Below the pieces are notes generated by a model. It was not told the DNA's origin, made no database searches, and was given only the letters and a program-made list of their open reading frames with translations. From the NCBI RefSeq assembly GCF_041146395.1, contig NC_091009.1, positions 702,501-766,500 on the forward strand: 64,000 nt of DNA, read 5' to 3'. Source of the DNA: Eulemur rufifrons (taxonomy: Eukaryota > Chordata > Mammalia > Primates > Lemuridae). Shown here piece after piece: positions 50,701 through 62,880 of the stretch. Position numbers and translations under genes: made by a program. The stretch's first letter is position 1. Each line of letters opens with the position of its first letter.

Positions 50701-52188
50701 ATGGAAAGGGTTACATTCACTCAGAGAAAGCAACGATGGTGTGGTGGTTTGTAGGCATACTAAACTCTAGTTTGGAAGAAGTAGGAGAATGATATATGGG
50801 AACGCTTACATTCATGCAGAGAAAGCAATTATGCGGTGGATTTTTTGCACCCATGCTAATCTCTAGTTTGGAAGAAGTTATATAGGAAAGCGTACAGTCA
50901 TTTATAGAAACAAATTTACGGGGGATGGATGGTAGGCCTGCAAAACTCTACTTTGGAAGAAGGGGGAGAGTCATATTGGGGACCACGTACATTGACTCAG
51001 AGAAATCAAGGATGGGGTTGTGTTTTGTAGGCATACTAAACTCTAGTTTGGAGGAAGTACGAGAATCATATATAGGAACGCTTACATTCATGCAGAGAAA
51101 GCAACTATGGAGTGATGTTTGTATGCCTACTAAACTATAGTTTGGAGGATGTTCGAGAGTCATATCTGGGAAGCTTACAGTCATTTAGAGAAAGCAACTC
51201 TCTGGGGGTGGTTCGTAGGCCTGCTAAACTCTATTTTCAATGAAGTGTTAGAATCATATACAGGAACGCTTACATTCACTCAGAGAAAGCAACGTTGGGG
51301 TGGTGGTTTGTAGGTATACTAACCTGTAATTTGGAAGAAGCAAAAGAATCACATATAGAACCGCTTACATTCAGGCACTGAAAGCCACTATGGGTTCGTG
51401 TTTTTAGGCATGCTAAACTGTAGTTTGGAAGAAGTTCGAAAGCTGTCACTTAGAGAAAGAAACTCTCTGCGGGTGATTTTTAGGTCTGCTAAATTGTGTT
51501 TTGAAATAAGTACCAGAATCATAGTTACAAATGGTTACATTCATGCAGAGAAAGAAACTATGGGGTGATGTTTTGTGGGCATGCTAAACTGCCCACAAAA
51601 CTTCTAAGAAGTTCGAGAGTCTTATATAGGAAAGCTTACAGTCACCTAGAGAAAGCAACTCTCGGGAGATGGTTTCTAAGCCTGCTAAACTAATTTGCAC
51701 CGATTGTTAAAGTCAAACATGGGAAGGTTTACATCCACTCAGAACGCAACGTTTGGGTTGTGGTTTGTGGCCATAATAACTGTAGTTCGGAAAAAGTAGG
51801 AAAGTCATATATATGAACGGTTACATTCACGCAGAGAAAGCAACTGTTGGGTACCGTATGTACGCGTGCTAATCTATAGTTTGGAGGAAATTCGAGAGTC
51901 ATATCTAGGGAAAATTACAGTCACATAGCTAAATCAACCATCGGGGACTGGTTTGTAGGTCTGCTAAATTCTATTTTGGAAAAAGAGATTCATATAAGGG
52001 AATGCTTATGTTCACTCAGAGAAAGCAATGATCCGGTGGTGTATTGTTGGCATGCTAAACTGTAGTTTGGAAGAAGTTCGAGAGTTTTATATAGGAAAGC
52101 TTACATTCACCTAGAGAAAGCAACTTTCAGGATGTGGTTTATAGGCCTGGTGAACTCTAATTTGGATCAAGTGTGAGAGTCATACATA
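44731..52188 (+). repeat. Sat-II satellite, ~94-bp monomer, left (forward) arm
   Basis: The monomer reads roughly TTGTAGGCATGCTAAACT, TAGTTTGGAAGAAGTTCGAG, AGTCATATATAGGAACGC, TTACATTCACTCAGAGAAAG, CAACTATGGGGTGGTG. Copies of the GTTTGGAAGAAG block lie 91-97 bases apart (for example 45472, 45565, 45658, 45752, 45849, 45940). Three monomer flavours alternate, distinguished by CACTCAGAG, CACGCAGAG or CATGCAGAG, and GTCACTTAGAG or GTCACCTAGAG before AAAGCAAC, giving a unit of about 280 bp. A longer period of about 2.6-2.7 kb is seen between 48236 and 50925 (offset 2689) and between 47031 and 49639 (offset 2608). I do not recognise the family. Confidence 0.93.
51571..51600. repeat. Short inverted duplication in a Sat-II monomer
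   Basis: TTTTGTGGGC (51571-51580) and GCCCACAAAA (51591-51600) are perfect reverse complements around ATGCTAAACT. The normal monomer continues TGTAGTTTGGAAGAAG here, so part of it was replaced by an inverted copy of the bases just upstream. Confidence 0.88.
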
Positions 52189-52736
52189 CGAGTTCCAAAA
52201 TACAGTTTAGTATGCCTACAAACCAACAGCCCAACATTGCTTTCTCTGAGTGGATATAGGCTTTCCCTTATATGAATCTCGGACTGCTTTCAAAATGCAA
52301 TTTACCGGACCTACAAAACACCGCCTGAGAGTTGCTTTCTCTCACTATAAGCTTTCCTATATATGACTTTGGAACATAGTTTAGCATGCCAACAAAAGGC
52401 CACCCCATAGTTTGCGTGAATGTAAGCGTTCCTATGCATCACGCTCGTACTTCTTCCAAAGTATAGTACACCTACAAACCACCTCCCCAACTTTGCTTTT
52501 TCTGAGTGAATGTAAGCATTCTTTTATTCTCGTACTTCCTCCAAACTCCAGTTTAGTGTGACTAAAAACCACCACCGCAACCCTGCTTTCTCTGAGTGAA
52601 TGTTAGCGTTCCCGTTTATGATTCACACTTCATCCAAAATAGAATTTAGCAGAACTACAAACCAGCCCCCAAGGGTTGCTTTCTCTATGAGACTGTAAGC
52701 TTTCCTATTACTCTTAACTTCTTCGCAACTAGAGAT

Positions 52737-53194
52737 TTGCATGCCTACAAAACACCACCCCATAGTTGCCCTCTCTGCGTGAATGTAAGCACTTGTATAT
52801 ATGACTCTGCTACTTCTTCCAAAATACAGTTTAGTATGCTTACAAACAACCAACCAAACGTTGCGTTCTCTGAGAGAATGTTAGCGTTCCCAAGTATGAC
52901 TGTTCCAAATGATGCAAAGTAGAGTTTAGCAGGCTTACAAACTATCTCTCGAAAGTTGCTTCCTCTGGGGGACTGTAAGCTTTCCTATAAAAGACTGTCG
53001 AACTTCTTCAAAACTACATTTCAGCACGCCAACAAAACATCACCACATAGTTTCTTTCTCAGCATAAATATAAGCGATTTTATATATGACTCTGGTACTT
53101 CTTTCAAAATACAATTTAGCAGACCTCTAAATCAACCGCCGAGAGTTGCCTTCTCTAAGTCACTGTCAGCTTTCGAACTTCTTCCAAATTATAT
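52737..53194 (-). repeat. 458-bp tandem duplication in Sat-II, copy 1
   Basis: GTTCCCAAGTATGACTGTTC and the following GATGCAAAGTAGAG occur at 52885 and at 53343, an offset of 458 bases (about five monomers). Flanking private variants such as ACTATCTCTCGAAAGTTGC and CATTTCAGCACGCC are shared. The exact ends are approximate. Confidence 0.82.
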
Positions 53195-53652
53195 TTTAGC
53201 AGGCCTACAAAACACCACCCCATAGTGGCCCTCTCTGGGTGAATGTAAGCGCTCATATATATGACTCTGCTACTTCCAAAATACCGTTTAGTATGCTTAC
53301 AAACAACCACCCAAAAGTTAAGTTCTCTGAGAGAATGTTAGCGTTCCCAAGTATGACTGTTCCAAATGATGCAAAGTAGAGTTTAGCAGGCTTACAAACT
53401 ATCTCTCGAAAGTTGCTTCCTCTAGGGGACTGTAAGGTTTCCTATAAAAGACTGTCGAACTTCTTCGAAACTACATTTCAGCACGCCAACAAAACATCAC
53501 CACATAGTTTTTCTCAGCATCAATGTAAGAGATTTTATATATGACTCTGGTACTTCTTTCAAAATACAATTTAGCAGACCTCAAAATCAACCGCCAAGAG
53601 TTGCATACTCTAAGTCACTGTCAGCTTTCGAACTTCTTCCAAATTATATTTT
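53195..53652 (-). repeat. 458-bp tandem duplication in Sat-II, copy 2
   Basis: Second copy of the five-monomer block, with a few substitutions and a short deletion near TAGTTTTTCTCAGC (about 53515). Confidence 0.82.
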
Positions 53653-56600
53653 AGCATGCCTACAAAACACCACCCCATAGTTGCTTTCTCTGCGTCCATA
53701 TAAGCGTTCATATATATGACTCTCGTACTTCTTCCAAACTGGAGTTTAGTATACCTAAAAACCGGCACCACAATTTACCTTTCTCTGAGTGAATGAAGCG
53801 TATCCATGTATGCCTCTTTCACTTCATCCAAATTAGAGTTTAGTGGCCCACAAACCACCTCCTGTGAGTTGCATTCTCTAGGTGACTGTAAACTTTCCTA
53901 TATAAGACTCTGGAACTTCTTCCAAACTACAGTTTAGCATGCCAACAATACAGCGCCCCATCGTTGATTTCTCTGAGTGAACATAAGCGTTCCCATATAT
54001 GACTCTCACTCTTCTTCCAAAATAGAATTTAGCAGACCTACACAACACCCGATGGTTCCAATTCTCTACGTGACTCTAATTTTTCCCACATATGACTCTC
54101 GAACTTTCTCCAAACTATAGATTATGATGATTACATAGGCCACCCCACAGTTGCTTTCTCTGCGTGAATGTAACCGTTCATATATGACTCTCCTTCTTTT
54201 AAACTACAGCATTTATTCCTACAAACCATCACGACAACGTTCTTTCTCTGAGTGAATGCAAGCATTCTCACACTTCATCCAAATTACAGTTTAGCAGACC
54301 TACCAACAAACTACAGAGAGTTGTTTTTCTCTGTGTCACTGTAATCTTTCTTATGTAAGGCTCTCGAACTTCTTCCAAACCACAGTTTAGCATGCCAACA
54401 AAATACGACCCCAGAGTTGCTTTCTCTGCGTGAATGTAAGCATTCGTATATATGAGTCTCCTACTTCCTCCAAAATACAGTTTAGAATGCTTACAAACCA
54501 CCACCCAAACGTTGCGTTCTCTGAGTGAATGTAAGCGTTCCCATGTTTGACTCTCACAATTGATGCAAATTAGAATTTAGCATGCTTAGAAACAATCTCC
54601 CGAGAGTTGCTTTCTCTAGGTGACTGTAATTTTCCCCAGATATGACTCTCGCACTTCCTCCAAACTACAGATTAGCATGCATACATACGCCACCCAACAG
54701 TTGCTTTCTCTGCGTGAATGTAACCGTTCATATATATGACTCTCCTACTTCTTCTGAACTACAGTTATTATGCCTACAAACCACCACCCAAACGTTGTGT
54801 TCTCTGAGTGAATGTAAGCGTTCCAATGTTTGACTCTCACAATTGCTGCTAGTTAGAGTTTAGCAGGCTTGCAAAGCTCTCCTGAGTGTTGCTTTCTCTA
54901 GGTGACTGTAAGCTATCCAAATAACACTCTCGAACTCCTTCCAAACTGCAGTTTAGCATCCCCACAACACATCACCCCATATTTTCTTTCTACGCATGAA
55001 TGTAAGCGTTTGTATATAAGACTCTGACACGTCTTTCAAAATACAATTTAGCAGACTGAAAAAATCACCCGCCAAGAGTTGCTTTCTCTAAGTGACTGTC
55101 AGCTTTCGAACTTCTTCCAATCTATAGTTTAGCATGCCTGCACTACAGCACCCCGTATTTGCTTTCTCTGTGTTAATGTAAGCGTTCGTATTTATGTCTC
55201 TCATACCTCTTCCAAAGTAGAGTTTAGTATGCTCAAAAACGGCCAACCCAACGTTGCTTTCTCTGAGTGAATGTAAGCGTTCCTGTATATGATTTTAACA
55301 CTTCATTCAAAATAGAGTTTAGCAGGCCTACGAACCACCCCCCGAGAGTTACATCCTCCAAACTATAGTTTAGTAGGCATACAAACATCACTCCATAGTT
55401 GCTTTCTCTGCGTGAATGTAACCGTTCATATATATGACTTTCCTACTTCTTCTGAACTACAGTTATTATGGCCACAAACTACAACCCAAACCTTGCGTTC
55501 TGAGTGGATGTAAACCTTCCCATATTTGACTTTAACAGTTGATGCCAATTAGCAGGCTTAGAAACCATCTCCCGAGAGTTGCTCTCTCTAGGTGACTGTA
55601 AGCTTTGCTATATAAGATTCTAAACTTCCTCCAAACTATAGTTTAGTAGGCATAAAATCATCACTCCATAGTTGCTTTCTCTGCATGAATGTAAGCGTTC
55701 CTATATATGATTCTCGTACTTCCTCCAAACTAGAGTTTAGTATGCCTACAAAACACAAGCCCATCCTTGATTTCTCTGAGTCAATGTACGTGGTCCCCAA
55801 TATGACTCTCTCACTTCTTCCAAAGTAGAGTTTTGCAGGCCTACCGTCCATCCCCCGAAAGTTGGTTTCTATAAATGACTGTACGCTTTCCTATATAACT
55901 TCTTCCAAACTAGAGATTAGCATGGGTACAAAAACCCACCCCATAATTGCTTTCTCTGCATGAATATAAGCATTCCCAAATATCATTTTCCTACTTCTTC
56001 CAAACTAGAGTTTAGTATGCCTACAAACCACCACATCATCGTTGCTTTCTCTGAGTGAATGTAACCCTTTCCATATATGACTCTCAATCTTAAACCAAAA
56101 TAGAATTTAGCACGCCTACATTCCACAACCAGAAATTTGCTTTCCCTAAGAGACTCTAAGCTTTCTTATATGTGATTCTCAAACTTCGTCCAAACTAGAG
56201 TTTAGCACGCCTAGAAAACACCACCCCACAGTTGCTTTCTCTGCATGAATGTAAGCATTTGTATATATGACACTGGTACTTCTTTCAAAATACAATTTAG
56301 CAGACCTAAAAATCTACCGCCAAGAGTTGCTTTCTCTGACTGTCTGCTTTCGAACTTCTTCCAAACTATATTTTAGCATGCCAACAAAACACCACCCCAT
56401 AGTTGCTTTCTCTGCGTCCATATAAGCGTTCATATATATGTCTCTCGTACTTCTTCCAAACTGGAGTTTAGTATACCTAAAAACCGGCACCACAATTTAC
56501 CTTTCTCTGAGTGAATGAAGCATATCCATGTATGCCTCTTTCACTTCATCCAAATTAGAGTTTAGCGGCCTACAAACCACCTCCTGTGAGTTGCTTTCTC

Positions 56601-59600
56601 TAGGTGACTGTAAACTTTCCTATATAAGACTCTCGAACTTCTTCCAAACTACAGTTTGGAATGCCAACAATACAGCGCCCCATCATTGATTTCTCTGGGT
56701 GAACATAAGCGTTCCCATATATGACTCTCACTCTTTTTCCAAAATAGAATTTAGCAGACCTACACACCAGCCCCCGATGGTTCCTTTCTCTAAGTGACTC
56801 TAATTTTCCCCAGATATGACTCTCGAACTTCCTCCAAACTACAGATTATGATGATTACATACACCACCCCACAATTGCTTTCTCTGCGTGAATGTAACCG
56901 TTCATATATGACTCTCCTACTTCTTCGAACTACAGTTGTTATTCCTACAAACCACCACGACAAAGTTCTTTCTCTGAGTGAATGCAAGCGTTCTCACACT
57001 TCATCCAAATTACAGTTTAGCAGACCTACCAACAAACTACAGAGAGTTGTTTTCTCTGTGTCAGTGTAATCTTTCCTATATAAGGCTCTCGAACTTCTTC
57101 CAAACCACAGTTTAGCATGCCAACAAAATACGACCCCAGAGTTGCTTTCTCTGCGTGAATGTAAGCATTCGTATATATGACTCTCCTACTTCCTCCAAAA
57201 TACAGTTTAGAATGCTTACAAACCACCACCCAAACGTTGCGTTCTCTGAGTGAATGTAAGCGTTCCCATGTTTGACTCTCACAATTGATGCAAATTAGAG
57301 TTTAGCATGCTTAGAAACAATCTGCCGAGAGTTACTTTCTCTAGGTGACTGTAAGCTTTCTTATATAAGACTCGCGAACTTCTTCCAAACTACAGTTTAG
57401 CATGCCAACGAAACACTGCCCCATCGTTGATTTCTCTGAGTGAACATAAGCGTTCCCACATATGACTTTCTCTCTTCTTCCAAAATAGAATTTAGCAGAT
57501 CTACAAAACGGCCCCCGATGGTTGCTTTCTCTAAGTGACTGCAATTTTCCCCAGATAAGACTCCCGAACTTCCTCCAAAGTATACATTAACATGCGTACA
57601 TACGCCACCCATCAGTTGCTTTCTCTGCGTGAATGTAACCGTTCATATATATGACTCTCCTACTTCTTCCAAACTACAGTTATGATGCCTACAAATCACC
57701 ACCCAAACGTTGTGTTCTCTGAGTGAATGTAAGCGTTCCCATGTTTGACTCTCACAATTGCTGCTAATTAGTGTTTACAGGCTTGCAAAGCTGTCCCGAG
57801 TGTTGCTTTCTCTAGGTGACTCTAAGTTATCCTATATAACACTCTCGAACTCCTTCCAAACTGCAGTTTAGCATGCCAACAACACATCACCCCATAGTTT
57901 CTTTCTCTGCATGAATGTAAGCGTTTGTCTATATGACTCTGGTACGTCTTTCAAAATACAATTTAGCAGACCTAAAAATCACCCGCCAAGAGTTGCTTTC
58001 TGTAAATGACTGTCAGCTTTCGAACTTCTTCCAATCTATAGTTTAGCATGCCTGCACTACAGCACCCCATATTTGCTTTCTCTGTGTTAATGTAAGCGTT
58101 CCTGTATATGTCTCTCGTACCTCTTCCAAAGTAGAGTTCAGTATGCTCAAAAACGGCCACCCCAACGTTGCTTTCTCTGAGTGAATGTAAGCGTTCCTGT
58201 ATATGATTCTAACACTTCATTGAAAATAGAGTTTAGCAGGCCTACGAACCACCCCCCCAAGAGTTGCTTTCTCTAAATGACTGTAAGCATCCCAGATATG
58301 ACTCTCGAACATCCCCCAAACTATAGTTTAGTAGGCATACAAACATCACTCCATAGTTGCTTTCTCTGCATGAATGTAAGCGTTCCTATATATGATTCTC
58401 GTACTTCTTCCAAACTAGAGTTTAGTATGCCTACAAACCACAACCTGATCGTTGATTTCTCTGAGTGAATGTACGCAGTCCCCAAAATGACTCTCCCCCT
58501 TCTTCCAAAGTAGGTTTTGCAGGCCTACAAACCATCCCCTGAAAGTTGGTTTCTATAAATGACGGTACGCTTTCCTATATATTTCTCTTTAACTTCTTGC
58601 AAAATAGAGATTAGCATGGCTACAAAAAATCCACCCCATAATTGCTTTCTCTGCATGAATGTAAGTGTTCCCATATATCATTCTCCTACTTCTTCCAAAC
58701 TAGAGTTTAGTATGCCTACAAACCACCACATCATCGTAGCTTTCTCTGAGTGAATGTAAGCCTTCCCATATATGACTCTCACTCTGAAACCAAAATAGAG
58801 TTTAGCACGCCTACATTCCACACCAGAGATTTGCTTTCTCTAAGTGACTCTAAGCTTTCTTATATGTGATTCTCAAACTTCGTCCAAACTAGAGTTTAGC
58901 ATGCCTAGAAAACACCACCCCACAGTTGCTTTCTCTGCATGAATGTAAGCGTTTGTATATATGACTCTGGTACTTCTTTCAAAATACAATTTAGCAGACC
59001 GAAAATTGAACCGCCGAGAGTTGCTTTCTCTAAGTGACTGTCTGCTTTCGAAATTCTTCCAAATTATGTTTTAGCATGCCTACAAAACACCACCCCATAG
59101 TTACTTTCTCTGCATCAATATAAGCGTTCATATATATGCCTCTCTCACTTCATCTAAATTAGAGTTTAGCAGGCCTACAAACCACGCCCCGTGAGTTGCT
59201 TTCTCTAGGTGACTGTAAACTTTCCTATATAAGAATCTCCAACTTCTTTCAAACTACACCATGCCAACAAAACACCACACCGTGGTTGCTTTCTCTGAGT
59301 GAACATAAGCGTTCCCATATATGACTCACACTCTGTTTCCAAAATAGAATTTAGCAGATCTACAAACCAGCCCAAAATGGTTCCTTTCTCTAAGTGACTG
59401 TAATTTTCCCCAGATATGACTCTCGCACTTCCTCCAAACTACAGATTAACATGCATACCTGCGCCACCCCACAGTTGCTTTCTCTGCGTGAATGTAACCG
59501 TTCATATATATGACTCTCCTACTTCTTCCCAACTACAGTTATTATGCCTTCAAACCATCACGATAATGTTTCTTTCTCTAAGTGAATGAATGCAAGCGTT

Positions 59601-60689
59601 CTCACATTTCATCCAAATTAGAGTTTAGCAGGCCTACCAATAAACTTCCGAGAGTTGTTTTCTCTGTGTCACTGTAATCTTTCCTATATAAGACGCTCGA
59701 ACTTCTTCCAAACCACAGTTTAGCATGCCAACAAAATACGACCCCAGAGTGGCTTTCTCTGCCTGAATGTAAGCGTTCATATATATGACTCTCGTACTTC
59801 CTCCAAAATACAGTTTAGAATGCCTACAAACCACCACCCAAACGTTGCGTTCTCTGAATGAATGAAAGCATTCCCATGTTTGACTCTCACAATTGATGCA
59901 AAGTAGAGTTTAGCAGGCCAAGAAAGGATCTCCCGAGAGTTGCTTTCTCTAGGTGACTGTAAGCTTTCCTAAATAAGACTCTCCAACTTCTTCCAAACTA
60001 CAGGTTAACATGCCCACAAAACATCACCCCATAGTTTTTTCTTTGCATGAATGTAAGCATTAGTATATATGACTCTGGTACTTCTTTCAAAATACAATTT
60101 AGCAGACCTAAAAATCACCCACCAAGAGTTGCTTTCTCTAAGTGACTGTTCAGGTTTAGAACTTCTTCCAAACTATAGCATGCTTACAAAACACCACCCC
60201 GTAGTTGCTTTCTCTGGGTGAATGTAAACGTTCCCAAATATCATTCTCGTACTTCTTCCAAACTATTTAGTATGCCTACAAAAACCAGCCCAATGTTGTT
60301 TCTCTGAGGGAATGTAAGCGGTCCCATGTTTGACTCTCACACTTCATCCAAATTAGAGTTTAGCATGTGTACAAACAATCTCCCGAGAGTTGCTTTCCCT
60401 AGGTAATGGTAATCATTCCTGTATAAGGTTCTCCAACTTCTTCCAAACTGCAGTTTAGCATGCCTACAAAAACTGACGCTAGAAGTGCTTTCTCTGCGTG
60501 AATGTAAGTGTTCCTATATAGGACTCTCGTACTTCTTCCAAACTACAGTTTAGTATGCCCTACAAACCACCACCCAAACGTTGTTTTCTCTGAGTGAATG
60601 TAAGCGTTCCCATATATGACTCTCACACTTCAACCAAAATAGAGTTTAGCAGGCCTACATTCCACACCCAGAGAGTTGTTTTCTCTACG

Positions 60690-61525
60690 TGACTGTAAAC
60701 TTTCCTATATATGACTCTCAAACTTCGTCCAAACTAGAGTTTTGCAAGCCTACAAAACACCACCCCATAGTTGTTTTCGGTGCCGGAATGTAAGCGGCTC
60801 TACATGTGATTCTCTTGCTTCTTCCAAATTACAGGTTAGTATGCCTAGGAACCACAACCACGACGTTGCTTTCACTGAGTTCCCATATATTATTCTAACA
60901 CTTCATTGAAAATAGAGTTTAGCAGGCCTACGAAACACCCCCCGAGAGTTGCTTTCTCTAAGTGACTGTAAGCTTCCCAGATATGACTCTCGAACTTCCT
61001 CCAAACTATATTTTAGTAGGCATACAAACATCACTCCATAGTTGCTTTCTCTGCGTGAAGGTAAGCGTTCCTATATACGATTCTCGTACTTCTTCCAAAC
61101 TAGAGTTGACTATGCCTACAAATCACAATCCCATCGTTGATTTCTCTGAGTGAATGCACGCGGTCCCCAATATGACTCTCCCCCTTCTTCCAAACTGGAG
61201 TTTTGCAGGTGTACAAAACATCCCCCGAGAGTTGGTTTCTATGACTGTAACCTTTCCTATATATTACTCCTTAACTTCTTCCAAACTAGAGATTAGCATG
61301 GCTACAAAAACGCCACCCCATAGTTGCTTTCTCTACGTGAATGTAAGCGTTCCCATATATCATTCTCCCACTTCTTCCAAACTAGAGTTTAGTATGCCTA
61401 CAAACCACCACGTCGTCGTTGCTTTCTCTGAGGGAATGTAAGCCTTCCCATATATGACTCTCACTCTTAAACCAAAATAGAGTTTAGCAGGCCTACTTTC
61501 CACACCCAGAGATTTGCTTTCTCTA
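60690..61525 (-). repeat. ~838-bp extra Sat-II segment present only in right arm
   Basis: Mirror-pair sums change from about 106772 on one side to 107610 on the other, so the right arm gained, or the left arm lost, about 838 bases (about nine monomers). The extra piece resembles the right-arm segment around 58260-58860 (shared markers include CATCACTCCATAGTTGC and CGGTCCCCAATATGACTC), which suggests a duplicated copy. Confidence 0.78.
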
Positions 61526-62880
61526 AGTGACTGTAAGCTTTCTTATATGTGATTCTCAAACTTCGTCCAAACTAGAGTTTAGCATGCCTATAAAACACCA
61601 CCCCATAGTTACTTTCAGTGCGTCAAAATGTATGTGTTCCTATATGTGATTCTCGTGCTTCTTCCAAACTGCAGTTTAGTAAGCCTACAAACAACCCCAT
61701 CGTTGCTTTCTCTGAGGGAATGTAAGCGTTCTCATATATGACTCTCACACTTCAACCAAAACAGGGTTTTGCAGGCCTACAAACCACCCGCCAAGACTTG
61801 CTTTTTCAAAGTGGCTGTTACCTTTCCTATATAGGACTCTGGAACTTCTCCCAAGCTAGACTTTAACATGTCTACCTGACACTACTCCGTAGTTGCTCTC
61901 GGTGTGTGAATGTAAGCGTTCCTATATATGAGTCTTGTACTTCTTCCTAACTAGCATCTGGCATGCCAAAATAACACTCCCCCATAGTTGCTTTCTTTGA
62001 GTCAATGTAAACATTCCTATATATGTCTCTCGCACTTCTTCCAAACTTGAGTTATGTCTACAAACCAATCCCCGACAGCTGTTTTCTCTGAACGAATTTA
62101 AGCGTTCCTATATAGGACTATGGCACTTCCTCCAAACTAGAGTTTAGCAAGCCTACACTCCACCCCCGTTCGTTGCTTTCTCTAAGTTACTGTAAGCTTT
62201 CCTATACATGGCTCTCGAAATTTTCCAAACTAGAGTTAGCATGCCTACTATACACCTACACATAATTGCTTTGTCTGAGTGAATATAAGCCTTCCTCTAT
62301 ATGACTGTCGCACTTTTTCCAAATTAGAGTGTAGCCAGCCTGGAAAGCACCCCTTATAGTTGCTTTCATTGAGTGAATGTTAACATTCCTATGTATGACT
62401 CTCGCAACTTTTCCAATCTAAGATTTTAGCAATGCTACAAATCCCCCGCCGAGAGTTCCTATACATAACTGTCCTCTTTTTCCAAGCTAGAGTTTAGGAA
62501 GCCTAGAAACCGTCCCCCCGTAGACGCTTTATGTGAATGTAAGCGTTCCTATATATGACTCTCGCCTTCCTCCAAACTAGAGCTTAGCAAGCCTACAAAC
62601 CAACTCCCTATAATTGCTTTCTCTGAATGAATGATATCGTTCCTATATAAGACTCTCGAACTTCTTCCAAACCAGAGTTTAACAAGCCAAAAAAGCACCC
62701 CCCATAGATGCTTCCTCTAACTCAAAGCTAATATTCCTATATATGATTCAGCTTCTTCATCCAAACTAGAGTAAGGCAAGCCTACAAATCACACACCAAT
62801 AGTTGCTTTCTATCAGTAAATGTAAGCATCCCTATATATGACTATAGCAATTCTTCCAAACTGGAGTTTAGCAAGCCTCC

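Larger units (their letters stand above)
52189..62880 (-). repeat. Sat-II satellite, right (reverse) arm
   Basis: From about 52190 the monomer appears as its reverse complement (CTCTGAGTGAATGTAAGCG, CTTCTTCCAAACTAGAGT, TTAGCATGCCTACAAA). Much of it mirrors the left arm: features at x and y with x+y = 106772 are reverse complements over about 46.1-50.4 kb and 56.3-60.7 kb. The sum becomes about 106776 at 50.9/55.8 kb, 107242 at 51.77/55.47 kb, and 107610 beyond the insertion at about 60.7-61.5 kb. The stretch 52.2-55.3 kb is extra reverse-orientation satellite without a matching left-arm partner. Confidence 0.93.

Noticed and set aside
48000..61450. 60-95-codon open frames on both strands of Sat-II
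   Set aside because: Same reason. Left-arm plus-strand frames reappear as right-arm minus-strand frames simply because of the palindrome.
44731..62880. CRISPR-like array of regularly spaced repeats
   Set aside because: The whole 94-bp unit is conserved with no unique spacers, and the host is clearly a primate.
6261..62880. CENP-B box in either satellite
   Set aside because: I looked for TTCG followed by A and CGGG at the required spacing. TTCGCTGG in Sat-I and TTCGAGAG in Sat-II do not fit, so there is no support for a centromere role from this motif.
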